Of a stretch of DNA of 64,000 bases, positions 9,048 to 18,205 are shown in pieces; the first letter of the stretch is position 1, and every line of letters starts with the position of its first letter. Below the pieces are notes generated by a model that was not told where the DNA came from, ran no database searches, and worked only from the letters and a program-made list of their open reading frames with translations. Source of the stretch: Chitinophagales bacterium (GTDB lineage Bacteria; Bacteroidota; Bacteroidia; Chitinophagales; JADJOU01); NCBI GenBank assembly GCA_030832185.1, contig JAURJQ010000016.1, forward strand, positions 124,001 to 188,000, written 5' to 3'. Position numbers and translations under genes: made by a program.

Positions 9048-10859
9048 ATGCGATTATTTTTTATACTCCAAGCCCTACTTGTATCTAGTATTTTATCAGC
9101 CCAAGATAAAATGCTTATCAAACTTGCGAAAATGGATAGTTTGAGGAGTGTGGCTATAGCAAATCTTTCAAGAAAAAACATAGTCACGGCCGAAATTCAT
9201 AATGTTTTGTTTCGAAACATTTATCCTACGCAGTCTTATAATGAAGAAGAGGTTTTTAATCAGGAAATAGATCGTCTAAAGCCGTTTGATAATAAAATAA
9301 TTGATACTGTCATTTTCATTCAGTTAAATGTCTTTGGAGAGAGTGTTTATGATAGCTCTATAAAGAGTAATAAGTTCGATAATTTCCTCTCGAATTCACT
9401 GCATGTGAATACAAGTCAGAAAGTTCTGCGAAACCGTTATCTATTTCTAAAAGAAGGCAATACGTTTTCCCCATATAGAGCCTATGAAAATGCTCGTTTG
9501 ATAAGGAGTTCTGGTATATTACACGATGTGCGGATTGAGCCCATTATAGTGGATAAAGATAGTCAGCATATTATTTTAGTGTATCGTATTCAGGATGCAT
9601 TCCCTTATGGATTTAGCCTTGGGGTCAATAGCTCTAACGATATATCTTTTGGAGTAGAAAATGTGAATATTGGTGGATTAAACCATAGGATAAATACTGA
9701 TTTTAGAGTTAATCCGAATGATAAATATCGAGGTTTTGGATATGGTTTTCGATATACTATTCCGAATTTAATTAATAAGTCTTTTATTGATATGTATGCG
9801 CAGTATCGAAGCTTCAGTCTCGATCGAAGTTTTGAGACGGGAGTTTTTCGTGAATTTGTAAGAAGAGAGTTTCGCTGGGCTGGTGGAGATATAGTTTCCT
9901 ATAGAGACCAAGGAGTCATGGATACGGGCAATAAAATTATTCCTAATAGATTTATTGAGAACAATGCCTGGCTGAGTCATGCTTTTCCTTTCAAGTCCTA
10001 TAACACGACTTTACATGCCATAATAGTAGGCTTAGCATTTAATTCCAAGTATAGTTTCGAAAGACCCACTATTCAGCCAAATGAGAGATTTAAATATTCA
10101 AATTCAAATATGCTTTTGATTAGCCTAGGATTTTCGAGAATTAAATTTCGTCAAGATAGGTTGCTTAATGGATTCGGACGAACAGAAGACGTACCAGTTG
10201 GACTATCCATAAACGTATTGCACGGCATTGATTATAATGAGTTTGAAAAGAGAAGTTATTTTGGGGGACAGTTTTTAGCTCAGTACCACACAGGAAAAGG
10301 CTATTACGTGAATATGAATGCACGCCTTGGATTTTTTTCTAATGGCACGGATGCTAGTCAGGGTGTTTGGGATTTTAATTTTCAACAGGTATCTAAAGCA
10401 TACAAGATAGGAAGTTTTAGGTTGAGAAATTATTTTAGAGTGCGAACTACCATAGGTGTAAACCAAGACAGAGATATTACATTAAATGAATATGATGGAA
10501 TAAGAGGTATTCGTAATGCCTCTTTTACTGGTAGATCAAGATTTACCACAGGCTTTCATTCAAATTTATTTTTACCAATTTCGTTTATGGGATTCAGATT
10601 TTCCGTATTCGGTATTGCAGAGTTGGCTAAAATCCAACCAAGTTTCGATCGTTTCTTCAGCACGCCCATTAAATCTGGTCTAACTTTTGGGATAGCTATA
10701 AAAAACGAAAATCTAATTTTTGATGTTATACAAATTCAATATGGCTTTTATCCATCTACTAGCAGTCTAGATCAGCGCGGCATTATTATTAGTTCTATCA
10801 TCCCATTCAATTTCCAACGATTAGATATTTCTCGACCTAGGATAATCAATTATGAGTAA
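9048..10859 (+). CDS. Omp85/BamA-TamA-like outer-membrane beta-barrel protein
   Basis: This 603-residue protein starts with a signal peptide (about 1-18, ending ILSAQ). Residues about 130-190 contain a POTRA-like segment (RNRYLFLKEGNTFSPYRAYENARLIRSSGILHDVRIEPI). The rest alternates aromatic/polar strands typical of a 16-strand Omp85 barrel. These include FGVENVNIGGLNHRI, YGFRYTIPN, and a late strand cluster with GIRGIRNASFTGRSR, similar to the conserved RGF-type loop region of the superfamily. Only one clear POTRA is visible, so this is not the essential BamA. Its substrate is unknown. The last 8 bases overlap glpK (ATGAGTAA), so the two are co-transcribed and probably translationally coupled, although no common function is obvious. 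Confidence 0.75.
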   Translation: MRLFFILQALLVSSILSAQDKMLIKLAKMDSLRSVAIANLSRKNIVTAEIHNVLFRNIYPTQSYNEEEVFNQEIDRLKPFDNKIIDTVIFIQLNVFGESVYDSSIKSNKFDNFLSNSLHVNTSQKVLRNRYLFLKEGNTFSPYRAYENARLIRSSGILHDVRIEPIIVDKDSQHIILVYRIQDAFPYGFSLGVNSSNDISFGVENVNIGGLNHRINTDFRVNPNDKYRGFGYGFRYTIPNLINKSFIDMYAQYRSFSLDRSFETGVFREFVRREFRWAGGDIVSYRDQGVMDTGNKIIPNRFIENNAWLSHAFPFKSYNTTLHAIIVGLAFNSKYSFERPTIQPNERFKYSNSNMLLISLGFSRIKFRQDRLLNGFGRTEDVPVGLSINVLHGIDYNEFEKRSYFGGQFLAQYHTGKGYYVNMNARLGFFSNGTDASQGVWDFNFQQVSKAYKIGSFRLRNYFRVRTTIGVNQDRDITLNEYDGIRGIRNASFTGRSRFTTGFHSNLFLPISFMGFRFSVFGIAELAKIQPSFDRFFSTPIKSGLTFGIAIKNENLIFDVIQIQYGFYPSTSSLDQRGIIISSIIPFNFQRLDISRPRIINYE

Positions 10860-12327
10860 GTTTTTCTTAGCTTTAGATCAGGGAACTACCTCTAGTCGAG
10901 CTATTCTTTATGACCAAAGTTTTAACTTTATTGCCAAAGCACAGTTAGATATTACACAATATTATCCGCAAGAAGGTTGGGTAGAACATAATCCTGCAGA
11001 AATCTGGGAGACTCAGTTATCATGTTGTACATTAGTCATCCAAAAAGCGAATATAAAGGTCGATCAAATCTCTGCTATGGGTATCACCAATCAGCGAGAG
11101 ACTATCGTGGCATGGAATAAGGCAGACGGGTGTCCAATATATAACGCTATTGTATGGCAGGATCGACGCACTGCCTCAGATTGTATGCAGGATGCTGAAC
11201 TCATTGGACTGGAAAATAATCGTTGGAAGACAGGGTTAAATCTAGATGCTTATTTTTCTGCGCCTAAAATTAGATGGATACTAGAAAATGTAGCGCAAGC
11301 TAAAGAACTATTAAGCGATAACTCTTTATGCATAGGTACGGTGGATTCATGGTTGATTTGGAATCTTACGAAGGGAAAATTATTCATCACTGATATCACA
11401 AATGCCTCTAGGACTAATATTTTTAATATTCAAACCTTAACTTGGGATCATGATTTACTAGATTATTATAAAATTCCATGCTCTATACTGCCAGAAGTAG
11501 TCGATAGCATAGGTTTTGTTGGTAATACTTCAATTGATGTTTTTGGTATTGCCATTCCTATAGCTGGTATAGCAGGCGACCAGCAAGCCGCATTATTTGG
11601 TCATAGATGCTTTAAAAAAGGGATGATGAAAAATACCTTTGGCACAGGCTGTTTTCTCTTACAGCATATCGGCAATGAATTTAAACTGTCAGAAAATAAA
11701 CTACTGACTACGATAGCTTGGAAGAGAGGGGAGGAGCTGGCTTATGCGCTGGAAGGAAGTGTTTTTAATGCAGGCTCTGCACTCAAATGGCTGAAAGAAA
11801 ATTTACAATTATTTGCCGATTATGCCGAAGCCGATGAATTAGCAGCTTCCGTCTCCTCTACAGATAATGTCTATCTAGTGCCTGCCTTTACAGGATTGGG
11901 TGCTCCATATTGGGATATGCATGCGCGGGGTGCTTTGCTGGGTTTAAATCGAAATACCAATCGCGCACATATCATTCGTGCTACTTTTGAATCTTTGGCT
12001 TTTCAGTGCAGAGATATTGTCGAGACTTTAGCCAGAGATTCAGGTGTTCCAATTCAGTCTTTACAAATCGATGGAGGGGTTAGTAAAAGTCCATTTTTAC
12101 AACAGTTTTTAGCCGATGTGCTTCAAACTAAGATTTTGGTTAGCCCTAGTAAAGAATGCACCGCCTTGGGCGTGGCCATGATGGCGGCCGAGGGTATTGG
12201 GATGAACCTTGATGATGAGGAGCGCAGGGGCACTCAATTTAAAATACCAATAATGCCAGCGCAGCAGGTAGAAATTATTTATTCAAAATGGAAAAAAGCT
12301 GTAGAGCGAAGTAAGGGATGGGCTTAG
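10852..12327 (+). CDS. glpK: Glycerol kinase
   Basis: GlpK phosphorylates glycerol to glycerol 3-phosphate using ATP, feeding glycolysis and lipid synthesis. The 491-residue FGGY-family protein begins with the phosphate-binding loop ALDQGTTSSRAILYD. It contains the glycerol-binding WQDRR motif and FGGY signature segments (GTVDSWLIWNLT; GDQQAALFGH; NTFGTGCFLL). The C-terminal ATPase lobe has DGGVSKSPFLQQFLAD. The start ATG lies inside the last codons of the preceding outer-membrane protein gene, with an 8-base overlap. No glpF or glpD is adjacent, which is unusual for this gene. Confidence 0.95.
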   Translation: MSKFFLALDQGTTSSRAILYDQSFNFIAKAQLDITQYYPQEGWVEHNPAEIWETQLSCCTLVIQKANIKVDQISAMGITNQRETIVAWNKADGCPIYNAIVWQDRRTASDCMQDAELIGLENNRWKTGLNLDAYFSAPKIRWILENVAQAKELLSDNSLCIGTVDSWLIWNLTKGKLFITDITNASRTNIFNIQTLTWDHDLLDYYKIPCSILPEVVDSIGFVGNTSIDVFGIAIPIAGIAGDQQAALFGHRCFKKGMMKNTFGTGCFLLQHIGNEFKLSENKLLTTIAWKRGEELAYALEGSVFNAGSALKWLKENLQLFADYAEADELAASVSSTDNVYLVPAFTGLGAPYWDMHARGALLGLNRNTNRAHIIRATFESLAFQCRDIVETLARDSGVPIQSLQIDGGVSKSPFLQQFLADVLQTKILVSPSKECTALGVAMMAAEGIGMNLDDEERRGTQFKIPIMPAQQVEIIYSKWKKAVERSKGWA

Positions 12328-12359
12328 CACTCCTGTCGATTTTTAGTAAAATAAACTAA

Positions 12360-12791
12360 TTATAAAACAGCAGCCCTTGAAAAATCGCTCGCTTTATGGA
12401 CTATTTTATTATCCATAGGTTTTTGGATGGAATTATTTATAGAATTAATTTCAGCATTCAAATCAGCACCCTCATGGATTATGAGTCCTTTGGAAACTAT
12501 AATTCCTTCTAATCTCGCTGATTTCTCTATCTCCAAAGTTCCATTTACTGTGATATTGCCGATGATCGTTCCTCCAATTTTAGCGCTTTCCACATTAATA
12601 TCACCTTTGATTTCAGAATCAGGACCCGTTACTAATTTTCCTTGATTCAAAATATTTCCTTTCAAATGACCATCTATTCGTATATCACCACCACAAATCA
12701 TATTCCCAGTTATTGTCGTACCTTTTGATATCAAATTAATGACGGTCAATTCGCTAGTTTCATTGGATTTGTTAGAAAAATAGTTTAGCAT
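12360..12791 (-). CDS. Bactofilin family cytoskeletal protein
   Basis: Bactofilins polymerise into filaments through a right-handed beta-helix and usually organise cell shape, wall growth or polarity. Residues about 25-110 show the repeating Gly/Ile pattern of the family (KGTTITGNMICGGDIRIDGH, IKGDINVESAKIGGTIIGN, ARLEGIIVSKGLIIHEGA). I place the start at the ATG at 12791, giving 143 residues. The longer frame from a TTG at 12809 would begin inside the TATATTTG promoter element (12814-12807). The N-terminus has no membrane segment, so the protein is probably cytoplasmic or membrane-peripheral. No M23 peptidase gene, a frequent partner, is adjacent. It converges with glpK. Confidence 0.9.
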   Translation of the reverse strand: MLNYFSNKSNETSELTVINLISKGTTITGNMICGGDIRIDGHLKGNILNQGKLVTGPDSEIKGDINVESAKIGGTIIGNITVNGTLEIEKSARLEGIIVSKGLIIHEGADLNAEINSINNSIQKPMDNKIVHKASDFSRAAVL

Positions 12792-12806
12792 ACTAAAAGT
12801 TTTCAA

Positions 12807-12814
12807 CAAATATA
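12807..12814 (-). promoter_or_regulatory. Promoter -7 element of the bactofilin gene
   Basis: TATATTTG on the minus strand, 15 bases upstream of the ATG at 12791. It decides the start codon, because the alternative TTG lies within the element itself. Confidence 0.55.
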
Positions 12815-13038
12815 AGGGCTTACTGTGTAGTTTGCAATACGTTGTGTAATTTTTAACACTTTTTTAACACCGGGATACGCTTTGTGGATAATTCCAAATT
12901 CATCATCAGAAAATGAACCATTACACAATATTTTTCAATTCAGTTAAACAAAAAATTGCCATAATCAAGATCTAATGGTAGAATACCCTCAAAATGCCAC
13001 ATTTATTTTATAAATCTACGTGTCGCATTTTAAGTAAT

Positions 13039-14046
13039 CTATAACTGAGACTTCACATAGTCATTAAGCTCTAATTTACTGCTGCTAAATTGCAATTCAT
13101 TCGCTATTTCAAAATAGTTTTGCTTGTCTATACAACGGTTAAATAAAAACTTTGCTAATTCTAATCGACTAGAGTCATAGGTGAGGAGTTTAATCACCTG
13201 CTTTATCTGAGCAGTTGTCATAAACGCATTTTTCATGTAGGTTTTTATATGCTGCTCCTTGTCCTTTTCAAAACTCTGTTTGCGTATCGTATTTAGAAAA
13301 TTCTTGAAATCTATTTCTGCCATGGCTTGGGGTGCGGCTGGAGTACTTGGATTACTGGGGTTTGTAGTTGTCGGATTTTGAAGAAATGCTATAAACTGAC
13401 TTCGCAGAGCTGGTGATAAGGTATTGGATACCTGCGCATAATTCTCCCCATCATATACATATCGATAGAGCCTTTTAAGTACGTCGATTCGTATATTCTC
13501 ATCTTGTATACTGATTATGAGCTGTTCTATCTGCTGGCTGGTCATACACTGTGTGCCAGCATTAAGTATAGCAGAGGCTTTAGACCTATCATCCGCCGCA
13601 CCGAATACTTGACCTCGCAATTGATTAAATGAATTAGGATTCATAGCTCTAGGGCAGTTAGGATTGGACGATATGGGCTGAGGTGAAGAAATAGCTCCTG
13701 ATCCTAACGTCTGATGATATAGGCGTATGGCGGATGAAAACAATCGAAAAACATCCATCACATCAGTGAAATTTTCTTTATCACTAATATTGATATAGCT
13801 CGCTTTTAAAAAATCAAACTTATCTCTGTCATTTGCCAAGAAATTAGCTAATTCTCTAGCCTGACTGGCGCTAAGACAATAGATACGGTTCATATCCATA
13901 GCTGTTTGAAAGGTATTTATATTGCGACTATTGGCCATCAGCCGGTATTTCGCTACCTGAAAATCTCGTTCAGACATAAACTGACACTGAGCAGCGATCC
14001 ATTGAAAGGAAACAATAAAAATGAGAAAAGTCAATAATCTATGCAT
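13039..14046 (-). CDS. Exported DUF4476 protein
   Basis: This 335-residue protein has a signal peptide (about 1-19, ending WIAAQ). It contains three copies of a helical module: about residues 22-110, 125-215 and 240-330. The last copy matches the DUF4476 pattern best (FLNTIRKQSFEKDKEQ, MTTAQIKQVIKLLTYDSSRL, ANELQFSSSKLELNDYV). A Pro/Thr/Ser/Asn-rich linker near residues 225-240 separates copies two and three. DUF4476 proteins are common in Bacteroidota and have no established function; they are thought to be periplasmic or surface-exposed. It lies 58 bases downstream of recO on the same strand, so co-transcription is possible but not required. Confidence 0.8.
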   Translation of the reverse strand: MHRLLTFLIFIVSFQWIAAQCQFMSERDFQVAKYRLMANSRNINTFQTAMDMNRIYCLSASQARELANFLANDRDKFDFLKASYINISDKENFTDVMDVFRLFSSAIRLYHQTLGSGAISSPQPISSNPNCPRAMNPNSFNQLRGQVFGAADDRSKASAILNAGTQCMTSQQIEQLIISIQDENIRIDVLKRLYRYVYDGENYAQVSNTLSPALRSQFIAFLQNPTTTNPSNPSTPAAPQAMAEIDFKNFLNTIRKQSFEKDKEQHIKTYMKNAFMTTAQIKQVIKLLTYDSSRLELAKFLFNRCIDKQNYFEIANELQFSSSKLELNDYVKSQL

Positions 14047-14104
14047 AACTTAGGATTTAAAACTAGGATTCCAATATAAAAATACAAGTTTAATTGTTGC
14101 CAGT

Positions 14105-14737
14105 TTAATGTAAAATATCATTGAGTATATCAATGGATTTCAATGGTTTATAATTTGTTAAATTTTCCAAATAGTGTTCTTCGAATTGGTGAAACAATGC
14201 ATTTCTTTCCTTTTTACTTAGATTTAGTTGCCCTAAAGAAGAATAGTCTGTGAATAACTCGAGAGGTGTATTAAATGAGGTCAGAGGTATCTCAATCCCG
14301 AGGTAGACTGAGTATTGGTATAGAAATGATAAATAGAAGTGTGGGTTGAGAGGGTGGTCTCTCAGATAGGCAATGCTGTAGGAGATAAAATCATATTTTT
14401 CGCTCTCAGAGGAACTGTTTTCAGGGATTGTATGATTGAGTAGTTCAACTATAAACATACTTATAGCTGATTTGTAAATACCGAAATTTTGTGCGTCTGG
14501 TGCGAAAAGGAGTTGAGCTTCCTTGATTTGCTTGAGTGATTTGTTCTCTCTTTGATAAAAAGAAAGCGCTAATAAGTTAATTGGCTTGTATAGCGGAGCC
14601 TTAGGATTTTTTTTAGACTTAGCTCCTTTAATAAGGAAACTCTCGAGTCCAAAATCTCTAGTGAGGATTTTGACAATGAGACTTGTATCAGAGAATGGGA
14701 TTTGACGAAGTACTATACCTTCAGTGCTGACCAGCAT
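14105..14737 (-). CDS. recO: DNA repair protein RecO
   Basis: RecO acts with RecF and RecR to load RecA on SSB-coated DNA and to anneal strands. The N-terminal OB fold is clear (about 1-80; STEGIVLRQIPFSDTSLIVKI, FGLESFLIKGAK). It is followed by an alpha-helical domain with FIVELLNHTIPE and FLYQYSVYLGIEI. The length of 210 residues is slightly short compared with about 240 in many relatives. The zinc-binding Cys motif of some RecO proteins is absent, as in many Bacteroidota. It lies 9 bases after the small exported protein gene, in the same orientation. Confidence 0.9.
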   Translation of the reverse strand: MLVSTEGIVLRQIPFSDTSLIVKILTRDFGLESFLIKGAKSKKNPKAPLYKPINLLALSFYQRENKSLKQIKEAQLLFAPDAQNFGIYKSAISMFIVELLNHTIPENSSSESEKYDFISYSIAYLRDHPLNPHFYLSFLYQYSVYLGIEIPLTSFNTPLELFTDYSSLGQLNLSKKERNALFHQFEEHYLENLTNYKPLKSIDILNDILH

Positions 14738-14746
14738 GAAAGGTAA

Positions 14747-15112
14747 TTAGAAAGAGCGGACTTGGATAGATTTAGAGAGGTTGTAGATCTTATTTCTCTC
14801 TACAATGCTAGCTAAGTCTATTTTTTCCAGATTTTGAAAGCGTGGCTGATAGATAGCCTTGGTTTCAAATCGACTCTGATTCGACCTCCAGCCCAGAATA
14901 GCGAGATTACTTTTTTTCATTGGCATCACTATTTCACATTTCAGATCGTATTTTTTGGATAGACTGAGGTTATATTTAATCCTGACTATCGGAGTTAAAT
15001 CCGATTTTTTAGCCAATTTAGGCTGAATGTTCACCGTTTTTTTATAATCATTATTGGCTGATAATCCCAGGGCTATGGTGAGAAGTATTATGATTATTGA
15101 GGTCGCTTTCAT
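14747..15112 (-). CDS. Small exported protein of unknown function
   Basis: I do not recognise a family. The 121-residue product begins with a strongly hydrophobic segment (TSIIIILLTIALGLSAN), a likely cleavable signal peptide. A basic mature region of about 100 residues with several short beta-strand-like stretches follows (VRIKYNLSLSKKYDLKCEIV). It has a single Cys and no lipobox. It starts the three-gene run with recO and the DUF4476 gene, 9 bases before recO. Its codon use looks like its neighbours'. Confidence that it is a real gene rests on the signal peptide and the tight spacing. Confidence 0.65.
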   Translation of the reverse strand: MKATSIIIILLTIALGLSANNDYKKTVNIQPKLAKKSDLTPIVRIKYNLSLSKKYDLKCEIVMPMKKSNLAILGWRSNQSRFETKAIYQPRFQNLEKIDLASIVERNKIYNLSKSIQVRSF

Positions 15113-15446
15113 TTTTTTCTGTATTTACGTCTTTGAATTAACTCTAATTCAGATAATTTATTGTATTGATAACAGATAAATTAACTAAAAAGTTTCATTT
15201 TCTAAATTAAGTTTACAACTATGGTTAATTTTTAAATAAATCAGAGAATAATATCATTGTTCTCCAGCTAAATCAAATAGTTTAAAAAAAGGAGAACCTA
15301 CTCTTGAAACAATATTAAAACCCAATAAGAACAATTTCTAATATTTTCTCAATTTTATTCACACATAATGGTTTCCTTAACGTTTTCCTAATCTCTAAAT
15401 AACCGAATTTCCTTACATTTGTTTTTCATATTTATCAAAAAGCCGA
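15113..15446. other. Divergent intergenic region upstream of the TonB receptor gene
   Basis: This AT-rich stretch of 334 bases separates the minus-strand small exported protein from the plus-strand receptor. The only support I see is TACATTTG (15414-15421), a plausible -7 element 25 bases before the receptor start. I see no hairpin terminator, RNA gene or open frame of note. Confidence 0.5.
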
Positions 15447-18197
15447 ATGCGGAATATTTTTAGTTTAGTAGCGTTTGTCTCTCTTAGTCTATCCAGCTGG
15501 GCGCAGGGGAGAATCGAAGGGAAGATATTCGAAGCAGAGTCGAAGCAACCTGTGAGTCGTATTATTGTGAAATTGGTGGCACCTAGCTTTGAGAGGTATA
15601 CTAAGACTAATGATATTGGTGAGTATTTTTTTGAGAGTTTAAATACAGGTATTTTCACCATAGTCATATCAGAGCCAGGTTATTTTGAGACAAGTATAGA
15701 TATAGACTACATAGGTGGAGAAAATATGGTGGTAGAAGATATCGTAATAGAAAAGCAGCAGCAAGGCAAGGATATGAATAATGAAATCCCCACTATGGAG
15801 CAGACGGAGGATGATGCAGGTAATTCGGTAGCTAGTCTTTTGAATTCTTCGCGTGATATCTTTGTCTCTAATTCTATGTTTGGACTTGGGCAGGGTGGAT
15901 TTAGAAATCGCGGTTTGCGTTTTCAAGACCAGACCTTATTTATAAACGGTGTGCCACTAGAGAATATCGTGCAGGGCAATAGTATTACCTTTAATGATTT
16001 CTCTGGACTTAACGATGTCTTACGATCACGAAATAATTATTATGGAATTAAGGCTATTCCATTCGCTTTCGGCGAACAAACGAATAATATAGATATAGAT
16101 GCCGAAGCTATCAATCAGCGCAAGGGATTGAGAATATCACAGTGGTTCTCCAATAGAAATTTCACAACCAGGACTACCGCTACTTTTAGCACGGGTCTTT
16201 TAAAAAGTAATTTTGCCTTTTCAGGAAGTATAGGATTTAGAGGTGCTAAGGAGGGTTATATACCTGGTACAGCTATGCAGGCTATTTCAGGCTATTTTTC
16301 TGTATCTAAACTGTGGAGTCAAAAGTTTAATACGACCTTATCTGCTTTTTATGTAGACAATAAGCGCGCTGTGGCTGGAGCCGTCATTAGAGAATTCAGT
16401 GAATTGGCAGGTTCCAATTTCTATAATCCACATTGGGGGTATCAAAACGGGGAGAAACGAAGTTCTAACATCCGACGAGACAATGTGCCATTAGTGATTC
16501 TTTCGGGAGACTTCAAACCGAGTAATTCGACTCATATCAATGGCTCCCTTGGATTTCAGTTTGGTAAGCGCTATCAGGAAAGGCTCGATTGGTACAATTC
16601 TTACAACCCTAATCCAACTTATTATAGAAATGCGCCGAGTTTCTATGATGATGAGCCAGACGTTTCCGCTGAGATATTCAATGCTATAAAAGCAAATCCC
16701 AATTTACTGCAGGTAGACTGGAATGGATTTTATGAAGCGAATAGAAGCAACAGGGAGTCAGTTCCTACCAAGGGGGAGACGGGAAATTGGGCGCGATACA
16801 TAATGAATAAAGAGGTGTCTGATGTAAAGAGTGGTTCGGCTAACATTGTTGTCAAGCATCAATTGAATAAAATGGTGGACATAAGTGGCGGTGCTATGCT
16901 TCAAATCAATAGTACAGAGTATTACCGTCAAATTTCAGACTTATTGGGAGCCGACTTTTTCGTTAATATTAATCAGTTTGCTCAAAGAGCCAACCCAGAT
17001 AATCCGGATGCAATTCATAATGACCTCAATAATCCTTACGGTATTGTGCGGGTAGGCGACAAATATGGTTATAACTATAAGTCGAATGTCATGAATTCCA
17101 CAATCTGGGGCCAATCTGTGGTCACTTTGAATAAGATCGATTTCTATGGCACTTTAAGACTCGAATATACTAGCTATGGTAGAGACGGTTTATATAAGAA
17201 TGGAGCTTATGCAGCGAATAGTTTTGGCAAATCAGAGACTGCAGCTTTTCTCAATGCAGATGCCAAAGCGGGTTTAACCTATAAATTGAATGGAAAAAAT
17301 TATTTTTCATTCGCTGCAGCAAGGTGGAGCTACGCCCCACAATATGAGCAGACCTTCATTCTGCCGCGTACTACCAATCTGCTCGACAAAGATGCTAAAA
17401 GTATGAATATTATGAGTGGAGAACTATCATATTTCCACAGAGGCGCAAGAACTAAAGTGAATTTGACAGGATTCTATACCTTATCACAAAACGAAACTGA
17501 AATAAGAAGGTTTTTTACAGAATTAACCAATAGCTTTGGCTCCCTGCTGATGAAGGATATGAATAAGCGCTATATGGGGATAGAGGCGGCTGTAGAAACT
17601 AAAATTATGAATACTGGTTTTACCGCAACAGCCTTAGCTAATATCGGAGACTATATTTATGATAACAGACCGGTGGCTACTTTTTATTATGACAATTCAA
17701 ATCAAGTATCCAATCCTGAAACGGTTTATTTCCAAGGATTGCATTTACCTTCTGGCCCTCAATTGGCAGGAATGCTCAAGCTAAATTATAATTCAAAACA
17801 ATTCTGGTCGGCATCTATTAGTGTCAATTATTTTGATAAAATATATGTAGACCCTAGTCCGCAGCGCCGCACCACAGATGCTTTAATAGGAGTCACCCCA
17901 GGCTCAGACCAGTATAATAAAATACTATCTCAGGAGCGTATGCCATCTGCCATTACCGTAGATGCTTATTTTAGAAAGTCATTTATGATAAATAAATACA
18001 TTAAGAGTATCAAAAAGCGAATGTACTTTGATATTTCAGCTAATTTCACTAATCTACTAGATAAAAAAGATTATGCAATAGTCGGTAGAGAGCAATTGCG
18101 CTTTGACTTTAGAGATAGAGACCCTGATAAATTTCCTAATACCTATTCGTATATGATGGGTAGATCTTTTTACATTAATTTTATTTACAGATTATAA
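15447..18197 (+). CDS. TonB-dependent outer-membrane receptor with carboxypeptidase-like N-terminal domain
   Basis: This 916-residue protein has a signal peptide (about 1-19, ending SSWAQ). A CarboxypepD_reg-like beta domain follows (about 21-105; GRIEGKIFEAESKQPVSRII). Next is a TonB-box-like stretch near NNEIPTMEQTEDD. The plug domain (about 120-220) contains FRNRGLRFQDQTLFINGVP. The remaining 690 residues form the 22-strand barrel, ending with an aromatic terminal strand (SFYINFIYRL). It would import a ligand across the outer membrane using TonB energy. The ligand is unknown; no glycan-degrading enzymes or SusD-like partner are adjacent. An 8-base gap links it to a DUF5689 lipoprotein gene, which probably encodes a surface partner. 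Confidence 0.93.
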   Translation: MRNIFSLVAFVSLSLSSWAQGRIEGKIFEAESKQPVSRIIVKLVAPSFERYTKTNDIGEYFFESLNTGIFTIVISEPGYFETSIDIDYIGGENMVVEDIVIEKQQQGKDMNNEIPTMEQTEDDAGNSVASLLNSSRDIFVSNSMFGLGQGGFRNRGLRFQDQTLFINGVPLENIVQGNSITFNDFSGLNDVLRSRNNYYGIKAIPFAFGEQTNNIDIDAEAINQRKGLRISQWFSNRNFTTRTTATFSTGLLKSNFAFSGSIGFRGAKEGYIPGTAMQAISGYFSVSKLWSQKFNTTLSAFYVDNKRAVAGAVIREFSELAGSNFYNPHWGYQNGEKRSSNIRRDNVPLVILSGDFKPSNSTHINGSLGFQFGKRYQERLDWYNSYNPNPTYYRNAPSFYDDEPDVSAEIFNAIKANPNLLQVDWNGFYEANRSNRESVPTKGETGNWARYIMNKEVSDVKSGSANIVVKHQLNKMVDISGGAMLQINSTEYYRQISDLLGADFFVNINQFAQRANPDNPDAIHNDLNNPYGIVRVGDKYGYNYKSNVMNSTIWGQSVVTLNKIDFYGTLRLEYTSYGRDGLYKNGAYAANSFGKSETAAFLNADAKAGLTYKLNGKNYFSFAAARWSYAPQYEQTFILPRTTNLLDKDAKSMNIMSGELSYFHRGARTKVNLTGFYTLSQNETEIRRFFTELTNSFGSLLMKDMNKRYMGIEAAVETKIMNTGFTATALANIGDYIYDNRPVATFYYDNSNQVSNPETVYFQGLHLPSGPQLAGMLKLNYNSKQFWSASISVNYFDKIYVDPSPQRRTTDALIGVTPGSDQYNKILSQERMPSAITVDAYFRKSFMINKYIKSIKKRMYFDISANFTNLLDKKDYAIVGREQLRFDFRDRDPDKFPNTYSYMMGRSFYINFIYRL

Positions 18198-18205
18198 TCA
18201 TTATT

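Noticed and set aside
12792-12809. TTG start for the bactofilin
   Set aside because: It overlaps the TATATTTG element; the ATG at 12791 gives a normal N-terminus.
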